Below, piece after piece: positions 23,641 through 34,511 of a stretch of DNA of 64,000 nucleotides (position 1 is its first letter; the number at the start of each line of letters is the position of its first letter). The DNA is from Acanthamoeba sp. SK_2022b (lineage: Eukaryota > Discosea > Longamoebia > Acanthamoebidae): NCBI GenBank assembly GCA_027943245.1, contig JANDJZ010000008.1, positions 248,001 through 312,000 of the forward strand, given 5' to 3'. Below the pieces are notes generated by a model that was not told where the DNA came from, did not search any database, and worked only from the letters and a program-made list of their open reading frames with translations. The position numbers were made by a program, and so were the translations under genes.

Positions 23641-25718
23641 ATGGAAGGGAAGCAGGTGTTGAAGGCGGTGATCATGGTGGGAGGCCCCAGCAAGGGCACA
23701 AGGTTCCGTCCCCTCTCCATGGAAGGCTTTCCAAAGCCCCTGTTCCCGGTTGGCGGCAAGCCCATGGTCTACCACCACATCAAGGCCTGCTGCGAGTACT
23801 GCCCCTCCCAATGCGTAGTAGCCAAAGGGCGCAAAGATCTGACGCCCAGGCATTACGTAGGATAGAGGGCATGAAGGAGATCTTCCTGCTGGGCTACAAC
23901 GAGGAGAAGGAATTCCAAGACTTCCTGCAACACATGGAAACGAAATTCAACATCAAGATCAGGTGTGTAAAAGCTCCTCACGAGGCTGCCTCATTTCTCA
24001 CCCCACGCGGCGCACTGCGCGGTGACATGACAGTTACCTGCACGAGGAGACCGAGCTGGGCACAGCCGGCGGTCTCTACAAGTTCAGGGAGCAGATCCTG
24101 GCTGACGGGCCCGAGTCCATCTTCGTCCTCCACTGTGACATCGCCTGCCCCTTCCCGCTCAAGGAAATGCTCGCCTTCCACCGCGAGAAGGTGCGCGAGC
24201 TGGGCATCGTGGGCACCCTGCTCGGTTCCAAGGTAACCTCGTCCCCACACCTCGCATGCACGCGGCCAGGTTGCGTGCTGTGGTCTCACCCCTCCTATCC
24301 TCGCGCACTGCGCCAGGTCAACCCCGAGTACGCCCACCACTACGGGTGCCTCGTGGAGGACGACCAGCACAGGCTGCAGCACTACGCCGGTATCGAAGCT
24401 TCGGTCAACAACTGGCCACACTCTTGCCGCGCTCACCTTTTGTTTGCCGCTGACCCCCCCTCCGTATGTGTTGCGTTGCGTTGGTGCAATGGCGCGGTGC
24501 GTGTGTCGCGCTCACAGAGAAGCCGTCGACTTATGTGAGCGACCTCATCAACAGCGGTGTGTACTGCTTCTCGCCCAAGATCTTTGACACCATCAAGGAC
24601 ACTGCCGCCCGCCTCCAGTCGGAGAACAGCGATCTTCCCGCCTACCTGTACCACTCCTTCCTCGTGTTGTGTGGGTGTGGGTGTGCGCGCGCGCAGGCTT
24701 CGGTGTGACCTCTAAGCTGCCGTGGTGAGCGACTATTCGCAGCTAAACTAGCGAAAACACTATGACTGGTCATGATTGGTGCAGGAGCAATGTGTGGCGA
24801 GTCAACAAGGAATCGGTGAGGCTCGAGCAGGACATCCTCATCCCGCTCTCCGACAAGTCGCAGTTCTGTGTCTTTGTCAACAAGTCCTTCTGGCGGCAGA
24901 TCAAGAACGCTGGGTAACCTCCCCCCCCCTTCCTCCCCGGGTCGTTGAGCGCCCACTCCCCTCCCTCATGGACCAGTCCCGGTCGATCCGTGCAGGGCGC
25001 CCGTCTACTGTAACGAGCTCTACCTGGACCTGTTCGCCAAGACCAATCCCTCCGTGCTCGCGCCCAAGGCGCCCAACATTCGGGGCAACGTGATCATCCA
25101 CAGGACTGCCCAAATCCACCCGACTGCCCTCGTACGCCGCTCATCTGCCCTCCACGCAAAGAGCTCTCCTCTATGTTGAGCGTTCAAGTGGCGTGGGAGC
25201 TGACCAGTGCCTATGCACACAGCTCGGACCCAACGTGACGGTGGGCAAGAACGTGAAGATCGGTCCCGGCGTTCGTATCTCGCACTCGATCATCCTCGAC
25301 GATGCCGAAGTTAAGGTCTGTACCATTCCTGCGAGAGTGATTACGCGCGCGTTCCTGTGCTCACACGCGCGTGTGTGCCGTACAGGACCGCGCGTGCGTG
25401 TCGTGGAGCATCATTGGATGGAACAGCATCGTGGGTCCGTGGTCTCGTGTGGAGGGCATTCCCAATCCGACGCCCGACCTCTACGTCAATAAGATCCGCA
25501 AGGGAATCTGCATCGTCGGTAAGCGGCCATTCCTCTCCCGCTCGCTCCTATCCGCCCTCCTCGATGTCTGTAATCCTGATTACGACCTACTCTCCTTCTG
25601 TGTGCGTGTGCTTGCAGGGCGAGACTCGGTGATAGCACCGGAGTTGATCATTCTGAACTGCATCGTGATGCCTCACAAGACGCTCACCTCCAGCTACACC
25701 CACGAGATCGTACTCTGA
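23641..25718 (+). CDS. GMPPA: GDP-mannose pyrophosphorylase A (GMPPA)
   Basis: Regulatory or catalytic-like subunit of the cytosolic enzyme making GDP-mannose from mannose-1-phosphate and GTP, for glycosylation. From the ATG at 23641: [20 protein letters not shown] and [18 protein letters not shown], the A-type nucleotidyltransferase signature. Next come [44 protein letters not shown] and [15 protein letters not shown] left-handed beta-helix follows from about 25080 ([34 protein letters not shown]) to the C-terminal [22 protein letters not shown] rather than the GGYGTRLRPLT of the B subunit points to the A form, which in animals acts mainly as an allosteric regulator. A four-residue insertion after HHIKACCE depends on the splice chosen near 23815. 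Confidence 0.92.
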
Positions 25719-25826
25719 TACACACACGCAACCCAACGCGTTCATGTCACCCTTGCTCCCCTTATCGCTTCATTCTCCCCCAATACATTTGCTTTTTGTT
25801 TCCTATTTACACTGGGAATGACCCGA

Positions 25827-28800
25827 TCACCAGTCGCCGTGCTTGTGTCCCGATCCGTCGTGCCCGTGGGCGCGGTGGTGGTCGCCTTGATGGCGGTTGC
25901 GGTGTGGCTGCTGCTGATGGTGGTGTTTTTCCTCCACGCGCGAGTGCGCGTCTGCGTGGTCGTTGCGGCCATGGCCGCCACGACCTCTGCCCCCTCTTCT
26001 TCCTCTACTGCCCCGGCCTCGTCCTCCTGAGCGATACGCCGTGCCATGACGACCGCCGTCCTCGCTATCGTCATCGTCATCGCCGTCATCGTCGCCGCGT
26101 CCTTCCAGTGAGCGAAGACACGGCTCGGGCAGGGTGACGGACGGGAGCAGGCCAGAGACAAACGCCAGCCCCTGCAGACGCGGAGGCAGCGAGTAGTCGC
26201 ATGCCACCACCGCGCCAGGCGCGGGGTCCCCGCCGGAGACCATCTTGAGGGAGCCCGCCAGGAAGCCGTCGCCGTCGGCCATGGTCACGGTCGTCTGGGC
26301 GCCTACCGCCGGCAGCCTCTCGGTGATGGTGGAGTGTAGAGGACTCGCCGGTCCGATGAGGAGTCGAGGCAGCCCGAACGAGTTACGGCGGACCTCCTCC
26401 GCAGTCAGCTGGCTCTCCAGCGGTTTTATGGCCTGCTCGGCAATTTGATTGCGCATGTGAGCGGAAGGTGAAGCGGCAGAGGAAAAGGAGAAAAGCACAG
26501 AGGGGGGGGGGGGCATACAGCGAGCAGGCGGTCCTCGTCAACGAAAGGCAGCTTGACCACACCGGCCCACTCCAGGTTGTGGCTCACTCCATCCATGTCA
26601 ATTTCTACGCGAGGAAAGCTTGTCAGCCCAGCGAATCTGCGGTGTCAGCGGCGTTGCACGTACCGATCTTCGAGGGGTAGAAGTCGGAGATGGGTGAGTG
26701 GGCTGACGTCATCAGGGCTTGACATGGGACGGGCAGAGCGTGCGCGCTGTGGACTGAGGGTGAGCTCTCTGGCAAGACACCCGTCGAACGGGAGGCAGCG
26801 CTTACCTGGCGGCAGGCAGTACGGCCATGAGCTGCGCGAACGGATGGAAAGGCTGCGCCAGCTGGAACGAAGCGATGACTTGCTCGCTGTGGAAACGGCC
26901 TATCGCCTCCAGCATCGTCGCCATGGGCGGGTAGTGGTACGGGTAGAACCTGTCGACAGGGAAACTTTCAGTTCAGGGGATGATGACGGGCAGTGGGAGA
27001 TGATCAGAAGACGGTCATACCACTTCCACGAAGCGCAGCCCTGCCAATAGTAGCGCGCCACCCACTGCAGTCCCTCAACGTAGGAGCGCACCACCCTGCC
27101 AATGTGTTGGCGCCAAGTCAATCGTGTGGAATCCTAAAAGTATCGGCCGTGAGCCCGTGGCGAGCGTACCCCTGGTAGAACTCGCGATTGGCGGAGGGCA
27201 CCCCAAACTTCTGCAGGAGATAGCGGTCGCGCCATCCCTGCTCGCCGATGCGGATGAGATCCTCCTCTTCGTCTTCGTCGAGGAAGTCCTTCTCGATCTC
27301 GCCGGCCTCGTCCTCCCGGGAACGCCTGGCCTCCTTCCGCCGGTACCGTACCAGCTTGTGCCCGGCCTCCTTGCCTTTGCCGCGGGGATGATCTCCATCG
27401 TCGTCGTCTTCGTCGTCGTCGCCCTCCTTGAGCTGGGCCAGCTCGCGCTGGAGGGCCTTCTCTTGCAGCTGCTTGCGGCGAAAGTTCTTTTTGCGCTCCT
27501 TCAGCACGGCCTCCTCCGACTCAGCAACCGTCGCCACAATGTGCTCCACTCGCTTGAAGTTGATCTATTGGTACCGCGACCGCGGAGAGCACCGATTAGT
27601 GACCATATCTCCCAAACCAAACCCAACCCCGGAGCTGTCGTACATTGCCATTGGTGCAGATGTAACCATCGAGTTGGGGCAGGTGGTGCTTGTAGGCACC
27701 TATCAACGTGTCTATCGCTCCCTCGTGGATTGCCACTACGACGGACAAGGAGCGTAACGGCCGCGACATCGGAAAGTCAGTTGCACAGCCAGGATAGCAT
27801 CACGAGAGTACAGAAAGTGGCGGTACCGCTGGGAAGGCGGGGCAGGAAGTCGTTGCCCGCGAGGAAGCAGATGACTATGAAGTCATCAATCACTCGCTCG
27901 AGCGAGTAGGGGAAGGGGAGAGCCAGATTACGGAATTCGCGGTCCAGGTATTCTCGCATCACGCTCGTGTGAACCCATTGGAACCGAAGCTCCTGCGGTT
28001 GCTCCTCAGCTTCGTCAGCCTCTTCGTGTTCTGAAGGTAGTCGACATTCCCCTTGTGAGACGGTCGGTGTGAAAGATGGGCCGTGGGGAAACGTCGAGCC
28101 ATACCTTCGGGATGAAGCTGCGGACACTCCGTGGAGATGTGGCCCATCTTGTGGCAAACGAAGCAGGTGACGCTAGACACCTCTTCTCTCAAGATCGAGA
28201 ATCGAGGCTCGTGCTGAGCCAGCGTAAGGAAGATGAGATCCGCATCCTACGTGTAAGTGTAGTGTGAGCATCAATTCTTCCATTTGCTGTAAATAGGTGA
28301 ATGGGGGAGGGGCGCGAGGAGTTACCAGCCCATAAACTGCGATGTGGGCATTGGGGTTGTAGCCCTCCTGCGTACGCTGGTGGCGAATGAACTCCATAAT
28401 TTTGTGCTCGCCCTCTCCAGGAACGCACGCATCGGATAAGATGACCGCCAGCTGCCGTTACACAGCAGTCGAGTCAAACGCATGCAATTGGTTGCCGCAG
28501 GTATGACGAGAGGGGGCAAGGACCTGTCTCCAGCTGGGTTCGGAGCGCATCTTCTTGATGAAGTGAGCACGTAGGGCTTCGGCCACCCGATCCATGAACT
28601 CCGTCCCTGGAGTGATCACATTGTGGTCGAAGATGGCCTGTTCCACATACATGGGCATACGCCACGCCACAGAACACAATCAGACGCCGCCACTGCGGAT
28701 AGCCACTGCGCGGTGGAAGCAGGACGTTACCTTGGCGGGATCCTTGGCGCCGTCGGACTCGGCCTTGGCCTTGGCCTCCTCCTCGAGCCTGTGCTTGGCA

Positions 28801-29294
28801 GCAAGGAAGCGGCGGGATCTCTGCTGGTTCATCTTCGCTCGAGGAGCCACCCCGTCTGTTCGTCGCACGAGTAGAGTAAGCAAGGAGAGTCAAGAAGGAA
28901 AAAGGGGGTGGGGCTGTACCGATTCCGATGTAGAGCAATTTGTGGGGTCTCACGATGTTGACGAGACGCTCAATGAACGCGAACATGGCCTCCATCATAG
29001 CTTCCTCGCTCTCTGGTGCCGGCTGTCGTCCAGTGAGCAGCGCACACAAGGCTCTTTACACTGTCGGGAGGAGGGCACAAGAGGTTATACCTGGTCCTCA
29101 GGGTGGGTGGCCCGATGGATAATGCCGTTCATGTCCAGGAACAGGGCATCAAACTCCATGCCGTTGGGGTTGGGTCCCAGCTCCTTGAGAGCCTCGCCCT
29201 CTGGAGGGACTTCGCCGCCGTGCTCCTCGGAGCAGTCTGCCACGACGTGCGGGTATCGCTTCATAAGCCATCGAAAGAAAGAGGGCACGCCCAT
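25827..29294 (-). CDS. XRN2: 5'-3' exoribonuclease 2 (XRN2/Rat1)
   Basis: Nuclear exonuclease for RNA turnover, rRNA processing and transcription termination. The ATG at 29294 gives the family N-terminus MGVPSFFRWLMKRYP, followed by FDALFLDMNGIIHRATHP. Further family motifs: FIERLVNIVRPHKLLYIGI, RSRRFLAAKHRLEEEA, VITPGTEFMDR, EHKIMEF and DADLIFL. A CCHC zinc knuckle (CFVCHKMGHISTECPQ, about 28125-28172) occurs where XRN2-type proteins have one. FLAGNDFLPRLPS (about 27850) and SYVEGLQWVARYYWQGCASWKWY (27020-27090, given here in two overlapping pieces: SYVEGLQWVARYY, YWQGCASWKWY) complete the catalytic region. The tail has an acidic block, an RGG box (about 26000-26060) and a very His-rich end stopping at 25827. 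The zinc knuckle and tail favour XRN2/Rat1 over the cytoplasmic XRN1. Confidence 0.92.
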
Positions 29295-29648
29295 GCCGCC
29301 GAATGAATGCTTGGGGATGCTTGGTGGTAGTTCTGGCTGCCGATGCGTTCGTTCAAGGATGAGCTGACGATACCAGCGGATCGCGCTTATCTGGGTGCGC
29401 TGTGAGATTTGCCGGAATTCTCCTCGAATTGGGCGCAAGTATTCACTGAGCCCTGTGCGACCACACACAACCCCGCGGGGAACCGGCCAGTGAAACGAGG
29501 GCGCGTGGGAAGGACAAGGGAGAACGTTTACTTACACAGTAAAAGGGAGCGATACCGAGAGAATCGGACCAGCCCAATAAATAAGAAGGCGTTGTACAAC
29601 AGCAAGCAGCGAGTGTGAGGAGGGGAATTTGGCGGGCACACGCGGCCG
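29295..29648. other. Spacer upstream of XRN2, downstream of the myotubularin gene
   Basis: About 350 bp between two minus-strand genes. It must contain the XRN2 promoter and the myotubularin 3' UTR. No supported gene or RNA was seen. Confidence 0.4.
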
Positions 29649-30599
29649 TCAGTTGGTCGACTTGGCGTAGGGCCACTGGAAGGACGGGATGAAGCCATGG
29701 TCCTTGAGGTAATGGCGAAGCGTCTCTAAGTAATCGGAGAACCGAATGGACGGCAAAACCCACGACCCTGCGCGACCATCACCAACCCCAACGGTTAAGA
29801 TCTGCAGCACGGCCACAACACCAAGAGCAGCAAAAGCCAAAGAAGGGCATAAAGTACCGGAAGAGTTTTTGAGCTCAAGGGTCACGACTTCGTTCCGCAA
29901 CTCCCACGCTGCCTCCTCCGGCGTCCGAAACTGCTGGCTGCCGGCGAGGCGCTTCGAGTTCGACTGCGTGTCGTGCTCTGCATAAGGACTTTTGGCGGCG
30001 TGGTTTCCTTGTGCAGCTTCTTCGACGTCGCACAAGGTCCACTCGTTTTCTTCTTCCTCCTCTTTTCCGTAGCAGTGGTCCTCGTCATCTTGATCACCGT
30101 TCTGGACCATTCGCTGCTGCTTCTGCAGTGTTCGTAGAAGAGACTTTGATCGTCGTTTGATGCGCGGTCGGCCGTCACCTGCTTTCACGTCGCAGGAGCC
30201 ATGTGCCGTCGGCGAGTTGCTGTAGTCGTCGATGATGTGTAGATTGCGCAGGTCATCACAGAAGTTGGTCACCAGATCTTTGTTCGGAGATGCTGTTCGG
30301 GAAAGAACGACAATAAGCATGAACTAGAACTTGACCTTCTCCAGTTAACCCAGAGACATGAGGAACATACCTATTTTTGCGACGAGGTAAGGGGCTTCAC
30401 CTCCTTCCGATCTGTACACCGTGCACTGCACCCCTTGCATTACGTGCTCGAGCTCCTTTTTCTGCCTGCTCACGAGGTCCAGTTCCCTTTCCAATCTGGA
30501 ACGGGTCTCGGCTTCTTGCTCCAGCCGCAACCTGAGTGGGTTAGAAAAGAACAGAAAGACAATAAGCATAGACAGATGCGCGGACAGCAGGGGAGCCAT

Positions 30600-30656
<57 letters not shown>

Positions 30657-33151
30657 CAATTGTTCGAGCTCGATTCCAAGTCTGTTGTGCTCGTACTTGA
30701 CGTTGTCCTCTTCGCTCTTATGTTCATGGTAGCGGAGATAGTAGCCCTTCCAGAATCGAAGATTGGTACAGATGCCATCCAGGACTCCCTCGCTCTGGCG
30801 GTAGAATCGGTTGAGGAAGTACTTCTGATCGTGATTGAGGTACGTCCTAGAACGGAAGGGAGATGCGCACAAGTTGATGAATGAGTCGTCGCGCAACACC
30901 GCAACGCTAGGGCAGGGAGGTACCAGAGTGACTTCGTTTTGTTCCTTAGGTCGCGGTGTACTCGCTGCCTTTCGTTGTTATAGAGAAAGGTGCCATACTT
31001 GCACGAATATACGTGGTCCATGATTGTGATCAGGAACTGTTCGTTGAATTCAAACTCGGTGTCGAACTGGTGCATGAGCTGGAACACGCAGTCCATGAAT
31101 TGCAAGAAGATCGGCGAGCACTCGCTGGTCTCGAAGAAGGACTGGTGATTATGGCCTGACCGGCAGTCGAATTTGTGGCCTAAGGCAAGCAAGAACAAAA
31201 TGGAGGTGTCAGTACGTCAGTAACGGATGGGGAAGAGAGGGAAAAAGAGAGGAATCGAACCAAAGGCCAGCCACTCCTTTTCTATGAGCACTTCAAATCC
31301 CTCAATCGTGCGATAGTACGGGTCAAGAATGACCTGAGCGAGCGCCACGAGCTGCGTGGTGCGGTCCCATCCGTCAGAGCAGTGAACGAGCACCGAGGAC
31401 TTTTTCTTATCAATGAGGCGAGCGATCTTGGCAGCAGCTTGGAGGACGAGGCTGGCAGTACGCGGCGGGTCAGTCTGATAAAAGAAGCGTGTGGCATGCT
31501 TTCAGGCAGAAACTTACCTCGTGTGCGCAAGCCAGCTTTGGTTCTCGAGAAGATAGCGAGTTCCTTCCAAAGAAGAAAACCAGCGATAGTCCTTTTGGCG
31601 GTGGCACAGCTCCACCATCTGCTTGAAGCTCTCGCGCATCGTGTGGATGTTGTCGATGTTCATGAATGAGAGTCGACAGTTCGGATAGTAGATCATCCTG
31701 AGTCAACGATAAGAATCTTGATTAGCAAGAGGCACGAGGCTGTCCGATCTCCGCTACTTTCGTTCATTTTCAGTCAGAAGCCTTTGGCGGCCATACTTTT
31801 CTGTACCGGCCCCTCTTGCCGCGTTTGCGTAGGCGTTGACCCAAGGCCTGCAGTCGATGATGTACATTACTTTCTCGTTCGGGTTAAGATCGGCTATCGC
31901 TTTGACCATCTGTTCGTCGGCAATGCTTCGCTGTTGCATAAGTCCGACCTAATCATGTGCAAGGAAGACCACAGTAAGTCAGTAGACCATTCTCCGGCGT
32001 GAACGCTGACATGTCCGAACACGCACCATCGGCTGGCTGCATCGCGACAGGGTCGCTTTGTTGCGAGGGTGGTGCCAGCAAAGAGTGGGGAAACGGTTGT
32101 GGCTTCTGAACTTCGCTGCCGCTCGAAGTGCTGCGTCGAATTAAGAGTCACTCAGAATGAGAATGGTTGCAAAGGGAGAGGCGAGGGAGGGAGCAGAGAA
32201 GAGGAGGCGTACTGCAAGACTTGACCGAGGCTGGGACTACGAACTGGCTCGGATAGGTTCTGCAGAGCTGCCAATGCTCGTTCACGTCCTGGACCAACTT
32301 CCACTCGGGTCCAAGGCCCTGCCTCACGAAGAACTCCTTGGACCAGTCGAAGATGTCCCAGCCGTTGGTGGTGCCTCGGAAGTCCTCCTTGTTGTGGAAG
32401 GCAAAGAACTCGGTTCGGTTCGCGCACAGTGTGTGAACAAGGTTGCACACACTGATGCTTGAGTTTGCGTCCTTGAAGCGAATTCGCATCAAACGCAGAT
32501 CCTTGCAACGAATGTCGAGAATGGTGGGCAGCTGCTTGTTTCTGTCGAGTCTCGCGATCATGTGAAGCGGTAGTTTGGACGAATCGGTCTCATGAGGGAG
32601 CCTGTGCTTTTTCTGGCTCAATTGCGTTTCCTGTGGAAAAGAAACAAGCATCGATCAATCAATTAAAAATGCTGTTCACATCCGTGGGCGCAGAAAGGGA
32701 ACTAGAACCTTTTCGTCTGCAAAGATGAGCTCGTGTTTGGTGATGACCAGAGTGCCTACGCATTTCGGTTTGGGCAGCTTGGGCAAGGACTCGAGATCGT
32801 CAGAAGGCAAGAGAGAGACATCTTGGAACACGATGCAATCCTCTGTTCGAAGGCTTGTTTCGTGACTTACTCTATCGATGCAAATCGAATTGAGCAGCTG
32901 CTCGAATGGAAATCGTTGTAAGTCACAAAAAGAGTTCATCAGAAGTCGCGGCTGCATCTTTTTGACCAGTTTACCTCATTGTGCTGCTCATTCACCCGCT
33001 CCACAAGGGTCCATTCCTCAGAGAAGGCCAACTCGGGTCCCTTCTCCACCGTACACTCTGTGTGTATACAGCCTTTACGTCAACCAATGTTCGCAACGTG
33101 AGGTGGGGTGAAAAGAGGCGTACCCCCAATCCCAAACTCAGCCAAATCCAT
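29649..33151 (-). CDS. Myotubularin-family phosphoinositide 3-phosphatase
   Basis: Predicted lipid phosphatase for PI3P and PI(3,5)P2 on endosomes. A short first exon (MDLAEFGIG, 33151) joins by splicing to [18 protein letters not shown]. The PH-GRAM region follows ([33 protein letters not shown]). Core motifs: [65 protein letters not shown], and the catalytic P-loop [18 protein letters not shown] (about 31350-31400), with Cys and Arg of C-x5-R intact, so the enzyme should be active. [19 protein letters not shown] ends the domain, then a coiled coil (about 30450-30670) and an acidic, Lys-rich tail. A hydrophobic stretch at about 29790-29857 may be a membrane segment but also fits an intron. 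No FYVE domain is visible. Confidence 0.9.
30601..30654 (+). repeat. (AC)27 microsatellite in a myotubularin intron
   Basis: Twenty-seven perfect AC units. In the sense of the minus-strand gene this is (GT)27 and it begins exactly at the 5' splice site after the codons for LEQL. Confidence 0.95.
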
Positions 33152-33858
33152 GGAGCGCCGACGTCGTAAGGCCCTTCGAATTCCAATAGAGACGTCGTTG
33201 TCGTTGCAAAATGGTGAATCAGCCTTCGATGGAAGCCAGCTCGTAAAGGTGATGTTGAGAATCTGCAGCTTTTGGTGTCGCTCCTCCTGAGGATCCTTCG
33301 ATTTGCCAATTAATTGGCTCTTCGTCGCAACAGCTTGATGGCCTTATTATATCGTGGATTAATACGGCAGAGTACTCTGAAGAGGCAGCAGAGCAGTACG
33401 CGGAAGAAGGGGAGGAGGAAGCTGGACGTGCGCGGGGGCGCCTTCAGAGAGCGAGACGAACGAAGCTAAATTTCTCCAGCAGAAAGCACACCAACGTGCC
33501 CCAGGTTATTCGACGGTTCCGTCGCTGAATCCCCCTTTTTGTCCAGATTTAGCCTTGGCGATGTTGCGGGATTCTGTGCTGGCCAGATAATGCCGCCATT
33601 TGGGCGACAGCAGGGGGCCCCCTTCCGTGGAATGGCAGGGAAGAGAGCACCTCGCCTCTGGGTATCGGCATCTTGTCACCAGCAGAAGTTACCACTTCGG
33701 GACCCTTTTGGGAGATTTTGCCGGACCAAAGGCTTTGCTATCCTCTCTGTGAGAGCACCGCGGTCATCCTCCACCCCAAGGTGATTGTTACCTGTGGCAC
33801 AAACCAGCAGCCAGCCTCGTCTCATTTCAACGGAACCAGTGTCATACACAGATAAGGC
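33152..33858. other. Intergenic region with weak unassigned ORFs
   Basis: About 700 bp upstream of the myotubularin and downstream of the small acidic gene. The + strand has open stretches at 33539-33784 and 33673-33855, neither with a recognised domain or a clear start. It could be regulatory DNA or a decayed gene. I could not identify any feature with confidence. Confidence 0.35.
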
Positions 33859-34407
33859 CTACGTCGCAGTTCTCTTGGCTTGCTCCTTTCCCTCGTCCTC
33901 CTCTTGGTCTTCCTCATCCTCATCAGGCCAAAACTCGTCCTCATCATCGTCTTCGTCCTCAGCCACAGCTGGATCCTCCTTGGCCTCAACGTTGGGAAGA
34001 AATGGTGCAGATGCAACAGCAGAAGTGGTGGCAGCGCCCAAGTTGCGAAGAGCGGTCATAGCACGCGCAAGACCAACCACGTCCCCACTCCGCTTGCTCT
34101 CCTCAACTTTCAGCCGCCACTGCTTCCTCTCCTCTTCATTCATCTGCATCTCGTTGCGGGCGCTCGCCTGTTCCTTCTCTCCTACCGCCAGGGTGGCCTC
34201 TTTGCTGCTCTTCTGGTTGCTGAACGCGCGGCTGCGAGCAAGGGTAATCAGTAGTTGATGATGAGAAGGCACTGGCGCATGGATCGGCAAACGGCAGCAG
34301 TGCCGCGGCGCCACGGCAGTGTTTGGTGCGAGCCGGACATAGCGGGGGTGTAGTTGGCGCCGCATCAGCTTCTTCTTGTCCTCGAGAGGAAATGGGTTTC
34401 TTGTCAT
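33859..34407 (-). CDS. Small uncharacterised protein with acidic C-terminus
   Basis: I do not recognise this protein. The single-exon reading starts at the ATG at 34407 and gives about 182 residues. The N-terminal half is basic (LEDKKKLMRRQLHPRYVRL), the centre is helical and charged (MNEEERKQWRLKVEESK), and the C-terminus is strongly acidic with Trp (EFWPDEDEEDQEEDEG). An alternative ATG at 34468 opens a different frame and would need a splice to reach the acidic tail; I could not find a clean donor and acceptor pair. It is divergent from UTP7 with about 100 bp between starts. No function is assigned. Confidence 0.45.
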   Translation of the reverse strand: MTRNPFPLEDKKKLMRRQLHPRYVRLAPNTAVAPRHCCRLPIHAPVPSHHQLLITLARSRAFSNQKSSKEATLAVGEKEQASARNEMQMNEEERKQWRLKVEESKRSGDVVGLARAMTALRNLGAATTSAVASAPFLPNVEAKEDPAVAEDEDDDEDEFWPDEDEEDQEEDEGKEQAKRTAT

Positions 34408-34511
34408 TTTCTCGGCTTGGTGTTCTGATCTTGCCTTTCTTTGTGGTTTCTTCGGCGGAGGCAAACATCAGCAGACTTGTGTGGCTTGCCTCAAGCGTAT
34501 CTTTACAAAGA
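34408..34511. promoter_or_regulatory. Short divergent spacer, small acidic gene / UTP7
   Basis: About 100 bp between the two start codons, so any shared promoter is compact. No motif is identified; the call is positional. Confidence 0.3.

Noticed and set aside
30421..30732. Frames encoding long His-Thr or Cys-Val runs
   Set aside because: They are translations of the (AC)27 microsatellite inside an intron, not proteins.
31240..31270. GGTTCGATTCC-like sequence on the minus strand, resembling a tRNA T-loop
   Set aside because: The flanking bases cannot form the T stem, no acceptor or anticodon arm is visible, and it lies in a myotubularin intron.
34136..34468. Frame from the ATG at 34468 as the small acidic gene
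   Set aside because: Its end is low complexity and it cannot be spliced cleanly to the acidic tail; the single-exon frame from 34407 is simpler.
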